DNA of 33,966 nucleotides from Anaerolineae bacterium (GCA_030123675.1 JASJYH010000020.1:1-33966); one strand, 5' to 3'; shown: positions 16,248 to 25,758, numbered from the stretch's first letter. Notes: generated by a model not told the origin, from the letters alone. Program-made: numbers and translations.

Positions 16248-17237
16248 ATGCGAACCGACTTACGCAATCGTGATTTGATAGGCGACCTTGATTTCTCAAA
16301 AGAAGAAGTTGAGACTGTTCTGGATGTCGCCTGGGATCTGAAACGCAAACGTGCTCTGGGAGAACCACATGCCTATCTTCGTGATAAGGTGCTGGCAATG
16401 TTGTTTTTCTACAGCAGTACACGCACACGCGGCTCGTTTGAAGCAGGTATGGCACAACTAGGCGGCCATGGCGCATTTATCGATAGCGAAACCACGCAGA
16501 TTTCTCACGGAGATACCGAACGCGAAATGGGTGAAATTTTTGGTCGATATTATGATGCCATTGCCATTCGCCATGTAACTTGGGGAACAGGGAATCGATA
16601 TCTTAATTTGGTGGCAGAAGCTTCGCGCGTGCCTGTCTTAAATATGCAATGCGAGATTTATCATCCCTTCCAATGCTTGGCCGATCTGATGACTATTATG
16701 GAAATCAAGGGCCGCGACTTACGCAAGCGCAAGATGGTTATCTCTTGGGCGTATGCCTCTTCCTATTTAAAACCAGTATCAGTCCCTCAATCCCTAATTT
16801 TACAAATGCCGCGCTTTGGCATGGATGTGGTCCTGGTTCATCCACCTGAATTTAATTTGATGCCTGAAATTATAGATCAAGCCCAAGAGCAGGCCCGCAT
16901 AGCCAAAACCAGTTTCGAGGTCATCAGTGACAAAGACGGTATGGAGAAAGCGGTCAAAGACGCCGATGTTGTCTACGCCAAATCCTGGGGCCCCTTACTG
17001 GTTACTGATGATCCGGAAGAAGGCAAGAAAATTCAGGACAAGTACAAACACTGGATCACGGACTCAAAGTTGATGAGCAAAGCCAAAGAAGATGCCATCT
17101 ATATGCACCCATTGCCGGCAGACCGTGATATTGAAGTAACCAGTGAGGTCATGGACGGCCCCTCATCAGTTGTATTTGATGAGGCTGAGAATCGCTTACA
17201 TGCTCAAAAAGCAGTCTTGGCGTTGACAATGAGGTAG
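16248..17237 (+). CDS. ygeW: YgeW-type (knotted) carbamoyltransferase
   Basis: A 329-aa relative of aspartate/ornithine carbamoyltransferases. The carbamoyl-phosphate loop SSTRTR ends at Arg61. NMQCEIYHPFQCLADLMTI takes the place of the usual HPCQALAD region, and MHPLPADR is near residue 287. YgeW-family enzymes are a separate 'knotted' class whose amino substrate is unproven; the purine context suggests an oxamate- or ureido-type compound whose carbamoyl group goes to carbamoyl phosphate. I use the ATG at 16248, seven bases after GGAG. The in-frame TTG at 16242 is only one base from the RBS. It lies between the carbamoyltransferase relic and carbamate kinase. Confidence 0.82.
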   Translation: MRTDLRNRDLIGDLDFSKEEVETVLDVAWDLKRKRALGEPHAYLRDKVLAMLFFYSSTRTRGSFEAGMAQLGGHGAFIDSETTQISHGDTEREMGEIFGRYYDAIAIRHVTWGTGNRYLNLVAEASRVPVLNMQCEIYHPFQCLADLMTIMEIKGRDLRKRKMVISWAYASSYLKPVSVPQSLILQMPRFGMDVVLVHPPEFNLMPEIIDQAQEQARIAKTSFEVISDKDGMEKAVKDADVVYAKSWGPLLVTDDPEEGKKIQDKYKHWITDSKLMSKAKEDAIYMHPLPADRDIEVTSEVMDGPSSVVFDEAENRLHAQKAVLALTMR

Positions 17238-17281
17238 ATCCCAGTAGGTCATGAAAAAGCAGAACAGGAATCGGAAAGTTA

Positions 17282-17389
17282 ATGGAAAAAGGCAAGCGTG
17301 ATTTTGAAGGTTTAGATGCGTATAAGTTGCCTTTGAAAGTTCTTAAAACAACATTTATTTCAGTTCCTAATCGTGATATTGCTCCCTAA
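17282..17389 (+). CDS. Very small ORF between ygeW and arcC (doubtful)
   Basis: An ATG with GGAAAG a few bases upstream opens a 35-codon frame beginning MEKGKRDFEGLDAYKLPLKV and ending NRDIAP. It has no match I recognise and no hydrophobic segment. It could be a tiny gene, a relic of a larger lost gene or chance. It fills most of the 177-base gap between ygeW and carbamate kinase. Confidence 0.2.
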   Translation: MEKGKRDFEGLDAYKLPLKVLKTTFISVPNRDIAP

Positions 17390-17414
17390 TTTCTGAAAGG
17401 AGTATCAACCACTT

Positions 17415-18365
17415 ATGACCAATAATAATAGACAGGTAGCAATTGTTGCAATCGGCGGTAACGCTCTAATAGTTGGAAAGGATAAAAAAACGATCCCTGA
17501 TCAATTTGATGCTGTCGAAGAAACAATGCGACATATCGGTGGCATGATCCAAGATGGCTGGGATGTAGTGATCACACATGGCAATGGTCCGCAAGTTGGT
17601 TTCATCCTACGCCGGTCAGAATTATCCATCCACGAACTGCACCCTGTCCCATTGGATTATTGTGGTGCAGATACACAAGGGGCAATTGGCTATATGATCC
17701 AGAAAGCATTACGCAATGAATTTAAAAAACGTGGAATTGACAAAACGGCCGTCACGGTTGTGACTCAGGTTGAAGTGAGCGCTGACGATCCAGCCTTTAA
17801 TAATCCCGCCAAACCTGTTGGATCTTTTCTCGATGAGGAGACCGCCAAAGGGCGTATGGCAGACGGGCAGGAATTCGTCGAAGATGCTGGTCGAGGCTGG
17901 CGTCGGGTTGTACCTTCCCCATTGCCAATGAGAATCATCGAAGTGGATGCGATTAAAAAACTGATTGATAATGGTTTTTCGGTCATTGCAGTTGGCGGTG
18001 GTGGTATCCCAGTGGTTGAGAAAGAAAATGGCGATCTGCATGGGGTAGAAGCGGTCATAGACAAAGATTTCGCCTCTGGCCTGCTTGCAAATCTCATCAA
18101 GGCAGACTTGCTAATTATCTCAACTGCGATTGAGAAAGTTGCTTTAAATTTTAATAAGCCTAATGAAGAATTGCTTGATAAAATGACCGTTGCTGAGGCT
18201 GAGAAATATATTGAAGAAGGTCACTTCGCCCCGGGTAGCATGTTGCCCAAGGTTCAGGCAATTATTAAATTCCTAAAAGAAGGTGGCAAGAAAGCCCTCA
18301 TCACTGATCCGCCTAATATTCAACCTGCTTTACGCGGTGAAACTGGAACCTGGATAGTTCCATAG
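17415..18365 (+). CDS. arcC: Carbamate kinase
   Basis: Catalyses reversible transfer of phosphate from carbamoyl phosphate to ADP, releasing carbamate (then ammonia and CO2) and making ATP. The 316 aa is typical length. Hallmarks are AIGGNAL near the start, THGNGPQVGF near residue 54, QGAIGYMIQ, the nucleotide loop AVGGGGIPVV near 196, DKDFASGLLA, and the C-terminal GSMLPKVQA. Downstream of a YgeW-type carbamoyltransferase it would be the energy-conserving last step, as in the E. coli yge cluster, where yqeA encodes it. AAAGGAG (17396-17402) is a clear RBS, but it is 12 bases from the ATG, a long spacing. Confidence 0.93.
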   Translation: MTNNNRQVAIVAIGGNALIVGKDKKTIPDQFDAVEETMRHIGGMIQDGWDVVITHGNGPQVGFILRRSELSIHELHPVPLDYCGADTQGAIGYMIQKALRNEFKKRGIDKTAVTVVTQVEVSADDPAFNNPAKPVGSFLDEETAKGRMADGQEFVEDAGRGWRRVVPSPLPMRIIEVDAIKKLIDNGFSVIAVGGGGIPVVEKENGDLHGVEAVIDKDFASGLLANLIKADLLIISTAIEKVALNFNKPNEELLDKMTVAEAEKYIEEGHFAPGSMLPKVQAIIKFLKEGGKKALITDPPNIQPALRGETGTWIVP

Positions 18366-18411
18366 TTCGTTAAATTTGTAGTTTGATTGCAATTTAATCT
18401 GATGGAATTGC

Positions 18412-18604
18412 ATGAGAAAAATCGAGAATTTTGAAGATTTGGTAAAAACGAACGAGATAGCAAATGCGATTTATAACCTGACAGAAAAGGAAAAGTTCTC
18501 GAAAGATACATGAATTACGAAGGGAAATTTAACTTATGCTTAGCTCCGCCATCCACAAAATCGCCGAAGGCTTTGCCGCAGGAACTACAGAGCCACCCAA
18601 CTAA
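18412..18604 (+). pseudogene. Four-helix-bundle (S23/IVP-type) protein, relic
   Basis: Two short frames together resemble the ends of a four-helix-bundle protein of the 23S-rRNA-intervening-sequence type. At 18412-18513 lies MRKIENFEDLVKTNEIANAI then YNLTEKEKFSKDT, matching the family's N-terminal 'FEDL...A..IY.LT..EKFSKD' pattern. At 18536-18604, in another frame, lies SSAIHKIAEGFAAG, matching its 'S.SNIAEGF' helix. The sequence between and after is deleted or scrambled. The relic follows carbamate kinase and precedes the membrane protein gene, which suggests past insertion into the purine locus. Confidence 0.6.
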
Positions 18605-18607
18605 ATT

Positions 18608-20596
18608 ATGAAACGTATCTTAACCTATCGTCCAAGCCCACCGCTGGTATTAGCAATCGTAGCTGTACTTTCATACGGATTAATACTGACCCAACTTGGC
18701 TTTTATTGGGATGATCTTCCGATGTCTTGGATCCGTTATCAGTTAGGTACGGAGGCACTGACGGAATACTTTTCTACAAATCGTCCAGTTTGGGGATTGT
18801 TGTATCAACTGACCACTCGGTTCATTCCACAAGTCCCGATCTATTGGCAAGTCTTTGCCCTCTTTTGGCGTTGGGTAACAGGATTGTTAGTTTGGGCCGT
18901 CATGCGAGAATTAATTCCTAAACAATCTGGGCTCGCGCTCGCAATTGCATTACTTTTCCTAATCTATCCAGGTTTCAATCAACAATGGGGCGCCTTCCTC
19001 TTCAGCCATTTCTTTATTGTTCTAAGTTTTTTTCTATTTTCCTTATATTTAATGCTGCGCGCTTTGAAAAACAGGTATTGGTTAAATACAAGTTTTGGCA
19101 TGCTATTTTCGGCCCTAAACTTGTGGATGCACGAATATTTTTTCGCTCTGGAATTGATGCGACCGGCCGTTATTTGGATCTCCCTTCGGGACGAAGGCCT
19201 GGCAGTCAGAACGCGTCTGCACCGGACCCTGAGCCTGTGGGCACCATATTTGGCCGTATTTTTGACTGCAACCTTATCACGTATATTCATCTTCAACAAC
19301 CAAATCTACGAAATTGGTGGTAATCAAGCTGGAGTGTTTCCATATAACTTGCTCACAAGCATACCAACTAGCTTATGGACAGTTGGTGTAGAAGCCTGGA
19401 GCCAGGTTTTTCGTATTCCCGACATAGCAAAAGATGGGGCTCGAACCACACTTTTATATGGCACGATAACGCTCATAACGTATGTGTTGGTGATACTTTC
19501 TTTAATCGGTAAGCAGGCCCAAAACAAGGGGGGAGGCGAAAAAAAAACGGTCTATTCGATATTGGGGTTAGGCCTTTTCATCCTGCTGGTGGCTGGCTGG
19601 CCCTTTTGGATAACAGGTGTGCCGGTCTCCTTGGCCTATCCTGCAAATCGTGCCACGCTCTCGTTTATGTTGGGAGTCAGTTTGCTGTTAGCCGGAATTT
19701 TGGCATTATTACCTAATCGTTTAAATTGGATCCTTCTCGGAGTTTTTGTATCCCTTGCAGCCGGACGTCAGTTTCAATGGTCTAACGAGTTTCGGCGCGA
19801 TTGGAATGCACACAATAATTTGTTTTGGCAGATGACTTGGCGGGCTCCTGGGATAAAACCAGGCACTGTTGTGATGATGAACGAAGAGCTTTCTTATTAT
19901 GCAGATAATTCAATCGGGGCAACCCTAAATTGGATTTATGCGCCTGATAATCATACCAACCGAGTGGACTATGTACTCTTTTACCCGACCAACCGCCTGG
20001 GGGGTGCGTTGACTGATTTAGAGCCGGATAAGCCAGTGAAATACGATTATCTGGCTGGCCAATTTATTGGCAATACTTCACAAGTTTTGGCTTTTTATTA
20101 TGCACCGCCAGGGTGTTTGCGATTGCTTGATCCAGAAATCGATCCATTCAATCGCTTAATTCCTGATAAAAGTCTTATGCGTGATGCTGCTTATTTATCT
20201 ACAACAACACCGATATTAACTTATAAGGATGCCCAAATGCCAACAATTTATGGCCCTGAGCCTACGCATGGTTGGTGCTATTATTTTGAACAGGCTGATT
20301 TGGCGCGGCAGTTAGGTGATTGGGACCATGTTGCAGATCTAGGTGATACTGCCTTTGATCTTGATGATCACCCAAATGACCCCTTAGAACGATTTGTGTT
20401 TATTGAAGGCTATGCTCATGTTGGCGCCTGGGAAAAGGCAATTGAGTATTCGCAAGTCTCCTACATGGTTTCGAAGAATTTTATTGGTTCGTTGCTTTGT
20501 AGATTATGGGATCGCATTGACCGGGATGTGATCGCTTCCCCTGAAAAAGATGATTTTGTCCTGCAGGCAAAGTCAATGTTCTTATGCCATCCGTGA
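18608..20596 (+). CDS. Large polytopic membrane protein, GT-C-like
   Basis: A 662-aa integral membrane protein. It has about ten hydrophobic helices over residues 12-400 and then a soluble C-terminal region of about 260 residues, probably outside the membrane. Helix 1 is followed by FYWDDLPMSW; an acidic pair in the first external loop is typical of GT-C glycosyltransferases that use polyprenyl-phosphate sugars. WMHEYFFALELMRP and a central RRDWNAHN are other conserved-looking spots. I cannot name a subfamily, and the activity is inferred only from topology. Four bases separate it from the preceding relic. It sits between carbamate kinase and the transporter genes with no obvious functional link, and no good RBS is visible before the ATG. 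Confidence 0.6.
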   Translation: MKRILTYRPSPPLVLAIVAVLSYGLILTQLGFYWDDLPMSWIRYQLGTEALTEYFSTNRPVWGLLYQLTTRFIPQVPIYWQVFALFWRWVTGLLVWAVMRELIPKQSGLALAIALLFLIYPGFNQQWGAFLFSHFFIVLSFFLFSLYLMLRALKNRYWLNTSFGMLFSALNLWMHEYFFALELMRPAVIWISLRDEGLAVRTRLHRTLSLWAPYLAVFLTATLSRIFIFNNQIYEIGGNQAGVFPYNLLTSIPTSLWTVGVEAWSQVFRIPDIAKDGARTTLLYGTITLITYVLVILSLIGKQAQNKGGGEKKTVYSILGLGLFILLVAGWPFWITGVPVSLAYPANRATLSFMLGVSLLLAGILALLPNRLNWILLGVFVSLAAGRQFQWSNEFRRDWNAHNNLFWQMTWRAPGIKPGTVVMMNEELSYYADNSIGATLNWIYAPDNHTNRVDYVLFYPTNRLGGALTDLEPDKPVKYDYLAGQFIGNTSQVLAFYYAPPGCLRLLDPEIDPFNRLIPDKSLMRDAAYLSTTTPILTYKDAQMPTIYGPEPTHGWCYYFEQADLARQLGDWDHVADLGDTAFDLDDHPNDPLERFVFIEGYAHVGAWEKAIEYSQVSYMVSKNFIGSLLCRLWDRIDRDVIASPEKDDFVLQAKSMFLCHP

Positions 20597-20724
20597 GCCA
20601 TGTGACCTATATTGTTGTGTTTTAGAGTCAAAACTAAAAAAGTGACCTTTGAAAGATTATGATTACCCATTCCATGTATAAAGGTAATAGCGGTCGTAAT
20701 AATTAGAGAGAGAGGCCATGCCTT

Positions 20725-22188
20725 ATGCGCGTTGAAATACGAGATATCCGCAAATATTTTGGTTCTGTAAAAGCAAATGATGGCATTACCCTGACGTTGG
20801 AGGAGGGGCATATCTATGGGGTGCTAGGCGAAAATGGCGCTGGTAAGAGCACGCTAATGAAAATCCTTTCTGGCTACCAACCCCCCGACTCAGGAGAGAT
20901 TCTCTTAAATGGGCAGCCACACACCTTTGATTCGCCCCTCTCTGCTCTGAAAAACGGTGTTGGAATGTTGTATCAGGATCCTCATGATATTCCGCCCTTC
21001 AGCATAGTTGATAATTTCCTGCTAGGGCGCGATAAACGCCTGCGCTTGAATTATCGGGCTGCTGAGTCAGAACTGAAAGAATTATCATCAAAGTACGGGT
21101 TTGCGCTAGATATTCAAGCCCATGTCGATTCACTCTCTCTCGGTGAGCGCCAACAGCTTGAATTGGTACGTCTGCTTGCGGGTGGAGCTGAAGTGTTGAT
21201 CCTCGACGAGCCCACAACCGGCATAAGCGCCGAGCAAAAGGATGTTTTGTTCAATTCAATGCGTAAACTGGCGCGTGAAGAGGGTAAAATCCTGCTCTTG
21301 GTATCGCACAAATTGGAGGAAGTGCAGGAACTATGCGATCATGCATTTATTTTGCGCCGTGGCAAATACGTTGGCGAGATGGAAATTCCCTGCCCCAATG
21401 AGAAATTGGTCGAAATGATGTTTGGTCAGGTACCCCCGCGCTCAGAGCGTCCCACCTTCGAGCTCGGTGATCCTATGCTTGAATTACGAGACGTCAACAT
21501 TTCCACTTACCGTCTATCTGTAAAAAATCTCAATTTGTCCGTACGGGCTGGCGAAATCTTTGGGTTGGCAGGTTTGGAGGGTAGCGGCCAGCGCCTGTTG
21601 ATCCAGGCCTGCGCCGGTTTGGTGCGCCCGGAAAGCGGGCAGATCATCCTCGATGGTCAGGACATTACCAGCTGGTCTTATCACAAAACCCGGGCAGTCA
21701 ATGTCGCTTATGTTGCCGCCGGGCGGCTCGAAGAAGGCTTGGTGGCCAGCTTATCCCTGACAGAGCATGTCGTCTTGGCCCAAAGGGAAACTGATTTCTT
21801 TGTGGATTGGGCTGCCTCCGGCCAGGATGCGCAAAGCCGCATCGAGCACTACCAGATTGTTGGCCGGCCGGATTCAACCGCCGAGGAACTTTCTGGCGGG
21901 AACCAACAACGCCTACTCTTTGGTTTGCTCTGGAATAAGCTAAAGCTCATTTTACTGGAACACCCCACGCGTGGTCTGGATGTCCGCTCTACCAATTATA
22001 TTTGGAATCTGCTCTATCAGCGTCGCCAGGATGGCACAGCGATAATATTCATCTCACCTGATTTGGATGAAATCATCGAGCGTAGCGACCGCATTGCAGT
22101 GTTCTCCGGCGGTGTCATGTCGCGTATTGTGGATGCAAAGACAACCTCCGTTAAGGAAATTGGACATATGATTGGAGGCCAACTATGA
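20725..22188 (+). CDS. Nucleoside/purine ABC transporter, double ATP-binding protein
   Basis: A 487-aa protein with two fused ABC domains, as in sugar and BMP-type nucleoside importers (NupO/YufO-like). Domain 1 is complete: Walker A GENGAGKS (35-42), signature LSLGERQ (137-143), Walker B LILDEPT (158-164) and a switch His in VSHKL. Domain 2 is degenerate, with GLEGSGQR in place of Walker A, ELSGGNQQR intact and LLEHPTRGLD in place of the catalytic DEPTRGLD. One active and one impaired site is usual in this family. Its stop overlaps the next gene's start (ATGA), showing translational coupling to the permeases. A purine-rich RBS (GAGAGAGG) lies 10-11 bases upstream of the chosen ATG. Confidence 0.9.
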   Translation: MRVEIRDIRKYFGSVKANDGITLTLEEGHIYGVLGENGAGKSTLMKILSGYQPPDSGEILLNGQPHTFDSPLSALKNGVGMLYQDPHDIPPFSIVDNFLLGRDKRLRLNYRAAESELKELSSKYGFALDIQAHVDSLSLGERQQLELVRLLAGGAEVLILDEPTTGISAEQKDVLFNSMRKLAREEGKILLLVSHKLEEVQELCDHAFILRRGKYVGEMEIPCPNEKLVEMMFGQVPPRSERPTFELGDPMLELRDVNISTYRLSVKNLNLSVRAGEIFGLAGLEGSGQRLLIQACAGLVRPESGQIILDGQDITSWSYHKTRAVNVAYVAAGRLEEGLVASLSLTEHVVLAQRETDFFVDWAASGQDAQSRIEHYQIVGRPDSTAEELSGGNQQRLLFGLLWNKLKLILLEHPTRGLDVRSTNYIWNLLYQRRQDGTAIIFISPDLDEIIERSDRIAVFSGGVMSRIVDAKTTSVKEIGHMIGGQL

Positions 22189-23258
22189 GAATTCGTACCT
22201 GGATTGTTCGGATTTGGCCGCTTGTGCCTATTCTAGCAGCTTTGTTGTTTACAATTGGTTTGCTCGTCTTGTTTGGGGCTGATCCAGTTGAAGTGTTTCA
22301 AGCAATGTGGCAGGGAGCCTTTGGCACCCAGGATAAAACCCTGAGTGTGGTTGCATTTACGATTCCTTTGCTGCTCAGTTCGCTTGGCCTACTGTTGACC
22401 TTTACCGCCGGATTGTGGAATATTGGTATCGAAGGCCAAATTGTGATGGGCGCAGTTGCGGCCAGCTGGGTGGCCTTATTTATGGACGCCACTAGCCCGG
22501 TATTGATAGCAGTTGAGGTTATTTTGGCAATGCTAGCTGGCGCACTTTGGGCAGGGGTGGCAGGTATTCTGAAAACCCGAGGCGGTGTTCATGAGATTTT
22601 TGGGGGATTGGCCCTAAATAGCCTGGCAATCATTTTTACGAATTACTTGATTTCCGGTCCTTGGCAGCCGCCGGAAGGCGGCAGTTTTTTCGGGACTGTT
22701 CCTTTTAGAGAAATCTCTCAACTCTCCCGTTTTGCAGATTCGCGGTTCGCACCATTTTCACTATTGGTTGCCATGGTTGCCTTGGTGATGGTTTTTGTGG
22801 CTCTACGGGGCACCACTTGGGGATTGAAACTTAAAGCGCTGGGCCAGAATCCGCGTTCGGCTTTTTTATTAGGCGTTTCTAGTGAGCGCGAAACCATTTT
22901 GGCGATGATGTTTTGCGGGGCCTTGGCCGGATTGGCTGGTGCCGTGCGAGTCTTAAGCTGGTACGATAATCTTAAACAAAATATCTCGGGCGGTATTGGA
23001 TATTTGGCTTTATTGGTAGTGATGTTGGCGGCTTATAGAACTTTGTGGGTGCCTCTGATCGCCTTTTTTTTCTCAGCCGTACTCAATGGAGCTATCACCT
23101 TGCAATTGCGAACCCAATTACATTCCTCACTAGGGGGTATTCTTACAGGCGTTATGGTTCTTTTTGTACTCTTATTCGGATCGAGTAAGGCCTTGGGCAT
23201 TGGCAAGTCATCTGAGGACGAGGCACTAGAGCCGGATACTAGTGAGATTGAATCATGA
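22185..23258 (+). CDS. Nucleoside/purine ABC transporter permease 1
   Basis: A 357-aa inner-membrane permease of the BPD_transp_2 (LivH/RbsC/NupP-like) family with about ten hydrophobic helices. GLLLTFTAGLWNIGIEGQIVMGAVAASW near residue 67 is the family's conserved helix/loop, and WGLKLKALGQNPRSAFLLGVS near 210 is the cytoplasmic coupling loop that contacts the ATPase. The start overlaps the ATPase stop by four bases, and the stop overlaps the start of permease 2. It forms the translocation path with permease 2. The length and the BMP-lipoprotein partner favour nucleosides or bases as substrate, which suits the flanking deaminases. Confidence 0.9.
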   Translation: MRIRTWIVRIWPLVPILAALLFTIGLLVLFGADPVEVFQAMWQGAFGTQDKTLSVVAFTIPLLLSSLGLLLTFTAGLWNIGIEGQIVMGAVAASWVALFMDATSPVLIAVEVILAMLAGALWAGVAGILKTRGGVHEIFGGLALNSLAIIFTNYLISGPWQPPEGGSFFGTVPFREISQLSRFADSRFAPFSLLVAMVALVMVFVALRGTTWGLKLKALGQNPRSAFLLGVSSERETILAMMFCGALAGLAGAVRVLSWYDNLKQNISGGIGYLALLVVMLAAYRTLWVPLIAFFFSAVLNGAITLQLRTQLHSSLGGILTGVMVLFVLLFGSSKALGIGKSSEDEALEPDTSEIES

Positions 23259-24229
23259 ATGATAGCGAACTGATTCTAATATTGGCCTCTATTATCTTGC
23301 AAGCTGCTCCACTGATGATTGCTGTCTGTGGCGAAACCATCACTGAACGGGTGGGCGTCGTTAACTTATCTTTGGATGGCACTATGCTTATGTCCGCCAT
23401 GACAGGCTTTGTAGTCAGTCTGAAAACCGATAGCGTCTGGCTGGGTTTTCTGGCGGGCGCGGCAGTCGGTGCACTCTTTGCGTTGATAATTGCCTTTGGC
23501 ACTATTCGCCTACGCCAGAGCCAGGTAGCAGTGGGCTTCGTGTTGACCCTACTAGGTGATGACTTAAGTGCCTTCTTAGGGCAGAATTTCACCCACATAC
23601 CCGGCCCGGTCGTCAAGTTTATGCCTATTCCTGTTTTGAAGGATATTCCTATCCTAGGTCCGCTTTTCTTCAATCATGATATGGTGGTTTATTTTGCCTT
23701 TGCGCTTGTCGGCCTGACCTGGTGGTGGCTCTTTCGAACCCAGCCGGGTCTTCACCTGCGGGGAACCGGAGAGCGCCCCGAAGCAGCTTTTGCGCGCGGA
23801 GTAAACGTTAATCGGGTTCGCTATCTTTATACACTGATTGGCGGCGCGCTGGTGGGCATTGCCGGAGCAGCCTACTCTCTAAATGTCAAAATTGGCTGGG
23901 CCGAAGGGCATACCCGCGGTCTGGGTTGGATTGCTCTGGCAATTGTTATCTTTGGAGGTTGGTCTCCCATTCGGGGCGCGTTTGGTGCGATACTGTTTGG
24001 CGCCACCAAGGCACTAGCAACAGTGCTCCAGCGTATATTTCCAGAAGTTTCGGTTGTGGCGTTCAATTCGATCCCTTGGTTATTGATGATTCTGGTATTA
24101 TTGATTGTTAGTAGTGAAAGTACCGAGCGTATCATAGCCTTTTTGCCTCGGCCTCTGCAACGCCCGTTGCGTCATTTGTTACGCGCTGCCCCCCCGATGG
24201 CACTAGGGAAAATCTTCGGAGGCAAATGA
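23255..24229 (+). CDS. Nucleoside/purine ABC transporter permease 2
   Basis: A 324-aa partner permease (NupQ-like) of the same BPD_transp_2 family. The N-terminal helix LILASIILQAAPLMIAVCGETITERVGVVNLSLDG is the standard opening of this subunit. The coupling loop is LRGTGERPEAAFARGVNVNRVRY near residue 170, followed by YTLIGGALVGIAGAAYSL. The start overlaps the previous stop (ATGA). The transporter's three cytosolic/membrane parts are one coupled unit, while the lipoprotein gene follows after 306 bases with a hairpin between, so it may be expressed at a different level. Confidence 0.9.
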   Translation: MNDSELILILASIILQAAPLMIAVCGETITERVGVVNLSLDGTMLMSAMTGFVVSLKTDSVWLGFLAGAAVGALFALIIAFGTIRLRQSQVAVGFVLTLLGDDLSAFLGQNFTHIPGPVVKFMPIPVLKDIPILGPLFFNHDMVVYFAFALVGLTWWWLFRTQPGLHLRGTGERPEAAFARGVNVNRVRYLYTLIGGALVGIAGAAYSLNVKIGWAEGHTRGLGWIALAIVIFGGWSPIRGAFGAILFGATKALATVLQRIFPEVSVVAFNSIPWLLMILVLLIVSSESTERIIAFLPRPLQRPLRHLLRAAPPMALGKIFGGK

Positions 24230-24323
24230 GCATTGTTATATAAGCGATATAATAGGGTCATCGATTATGAGATCCTTTTTATATGCTTTTACTAAGAGGT
24301 AATTAATCTGTCTACTTTGGTCA

Positions 24324-24371
24324 AGATGAATATCCCCCTACTGAGGATATTCATCTGAGTGATGATTTTTT
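24324..24371 (+). terminator. Hairpin between permease 2 and the BMP lipoprotein gene
   Basis: AGATGAATATCC (24324-24335) and GGATATTCATCT (24345-24356) form a perfect 12-bp stem with a 9-base loop. Six T occur at 24366-24371, ten bases after the stem. The U-run is distant, so it is a partial terminator or an RNA-stabilising stem. Together with the rest of 24230-24535 it is the only feature I find in that gap. Confidence 0.5.
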
Positions 24372-24535
24372 CTTCCAGGAAAATATCCTCGTATATCCAG
24401 TTTTTTTGATACCGATTGGCAGGTTGGTGCTGAATAAAATCACGAAAAAAGGAGGTTGCCTACTTAAAGAATAAGTTCGAATTTAATACCTTAGATTGAG
24501 AAATTTTATTTACCCTTACCATAAGGAGAAGAAAG

Positions 24536-25741
24536 ATGAAAAACAATTTGTTAGTAATATTTTTGGCATTGGCGTTACTTCTAGTAGCTTGTCAACCCGC
24601 TGCGCCAGCCGAATCTGCAACGGAAGATCCCGGTGCGGAGATGGAACCGCTTACCTTCGGTATGGTTTTGGTCGGCCCCAAGAACGACCGTGGCTGGAGT
24701 CAGGCTCACTATGAAGGTGGCCTTTTCGTTGAAAATAATTTGGAAGGGGCAACAATGGTCGTATTCGAGAGCCTCAACCCCGGCGACAAGCCCGAAGCCA
24801 CCCTTGAGGGTGTGGTGGATGATATGGTTTCCCAAGGCGCCTCCCTGGTCATCACTACCTCCGATGCATTCGAAGAAGATACTGTTGGCGTGGCCGAGAA
24901 ATATCCTGATGTGATCTTCATCAACTCATCGGGTGATGATGTCCTGGTTGGCGGGGCACCCACAAATCTGGGTAACATCATGGGCCAAATGGTAAAAATG
25001 AAGTATATTGCCGGCTGTGCCGCCGCCCTGGCAACCGAGTCAGGTCAAATTGGGTATCTTGGTCCACTAATCAATACTGAGACTCGTCGTGAAGCGTCTG
25101 CTGCTTACTTAGGGGCGCGTTATTGCTATGAGAATTACCAGGGCAATGATCCTGCTGAACTGGATTTCACAGTCACATGGATTGGCTTCTGGTTCAACAT
25201 CCCCGGCGTGACCCTAGACCCGACCGAAGTTGTGACAAGCTTCTTTGATAGCGGCGCTGATGTGGTTATGAGCGGTATTGACACCCCTGAAGCCATTGAT
25301 GGAACTGGTCAGCGCGCCTCCCGCGGGGACACTGTTTGGGCATCGCCTTATGGACATATCGATGGGTGTGATAATTCTCCAAATGTATGTCTGGGTTCAG
25401 CGTTCTTTAACTGGGGCCCGGCCTACTTGGGGACTGCTCAGAGCGTCTCGGATAGCTCCTGGACTCAGGCTTGGGATTGGAATCTACCCAATTGGGATGA
25501 TTTAACCGATCTCTCAACAACCGCAGTTGGATGGAACAACGGCCCTGGCCTGACAGCTGACATGCAAGCCAACCTAGATGACTTCATCTCGAAGTTGGCC
25601 TCAGGTGAACTCAACCTCTGGACTGGCCCCATCAACCTGCAGGATGGCAGCGAATACGTTGCCGACGGTGAAGTGGCTACCGACAATGAGATTTGGTACC
25701 TGCCGCAACTGCTTGAAGGTATGGAAGGACCAAGCGAGTAA
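24536..25741 (+). CDS. BMP-family substrate-binding lipoprotein (purine/nucleoside)
   Basis: A 401-aa extracytoplasmic binding protein of the Bmp/PnrA/Med class. The signal peptide ends in lipobox LVAC with Cys19 lipidated, followed by a short A/E/P-rich tether. The mature part is a periplasmic-binding fold beginning TFGMVLVGPKNDRGWSQAHYEGG, with SLVITTSDAFEEDTVGVAEKYPD, IMGQMVKMKYIAGCAAAL and GQIGYLGP matching the family pattern. Members bind purine nucleosides or bases and deliver them to NupOPQ-type permeases, exactly the partners encoded upstream. RBS AAGGAG is about ten bases before the ATG. A perfect 13-bp hairpin follows the stop. Confidence 0.9.
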   Translation: MKNNLLVIFLALALLLVACQPAAPAESATEDPGAEMEPLTFGMVLVGPKNDRGWSQAHYEGGLFVENNLEGATMVVFESLNPGDKPEATLEGVVDDMVSQGASLVITTSDAFEEDTVGVAEKYPDVIFINSSGDDVLVGGAPTNLGNIMGQMVKMKYIAGCAAALATESGQIGYLGPLINTETRREASAAYLGARYCYENYQGNDPAELDFTVTWIGFWFNIPGVTLDPTEVVTSFFDSGADVVMSGIDTPEAIDGTGQRASRGDTVWASPYGHIDGCDNSPNVCLGSAFFNWGPAYLGTAQSVSDSSWTQAWDWNLPNWDDLTDLSTTAVGWNNGPGLTADMQANLDDFISKLASGELNLWTGPINLQDGSEYVADGEVATDNEIWYLPQLLEGMEGPSE

Positions 25742-25758
25742 TCTCTCTTGGAGAAACA

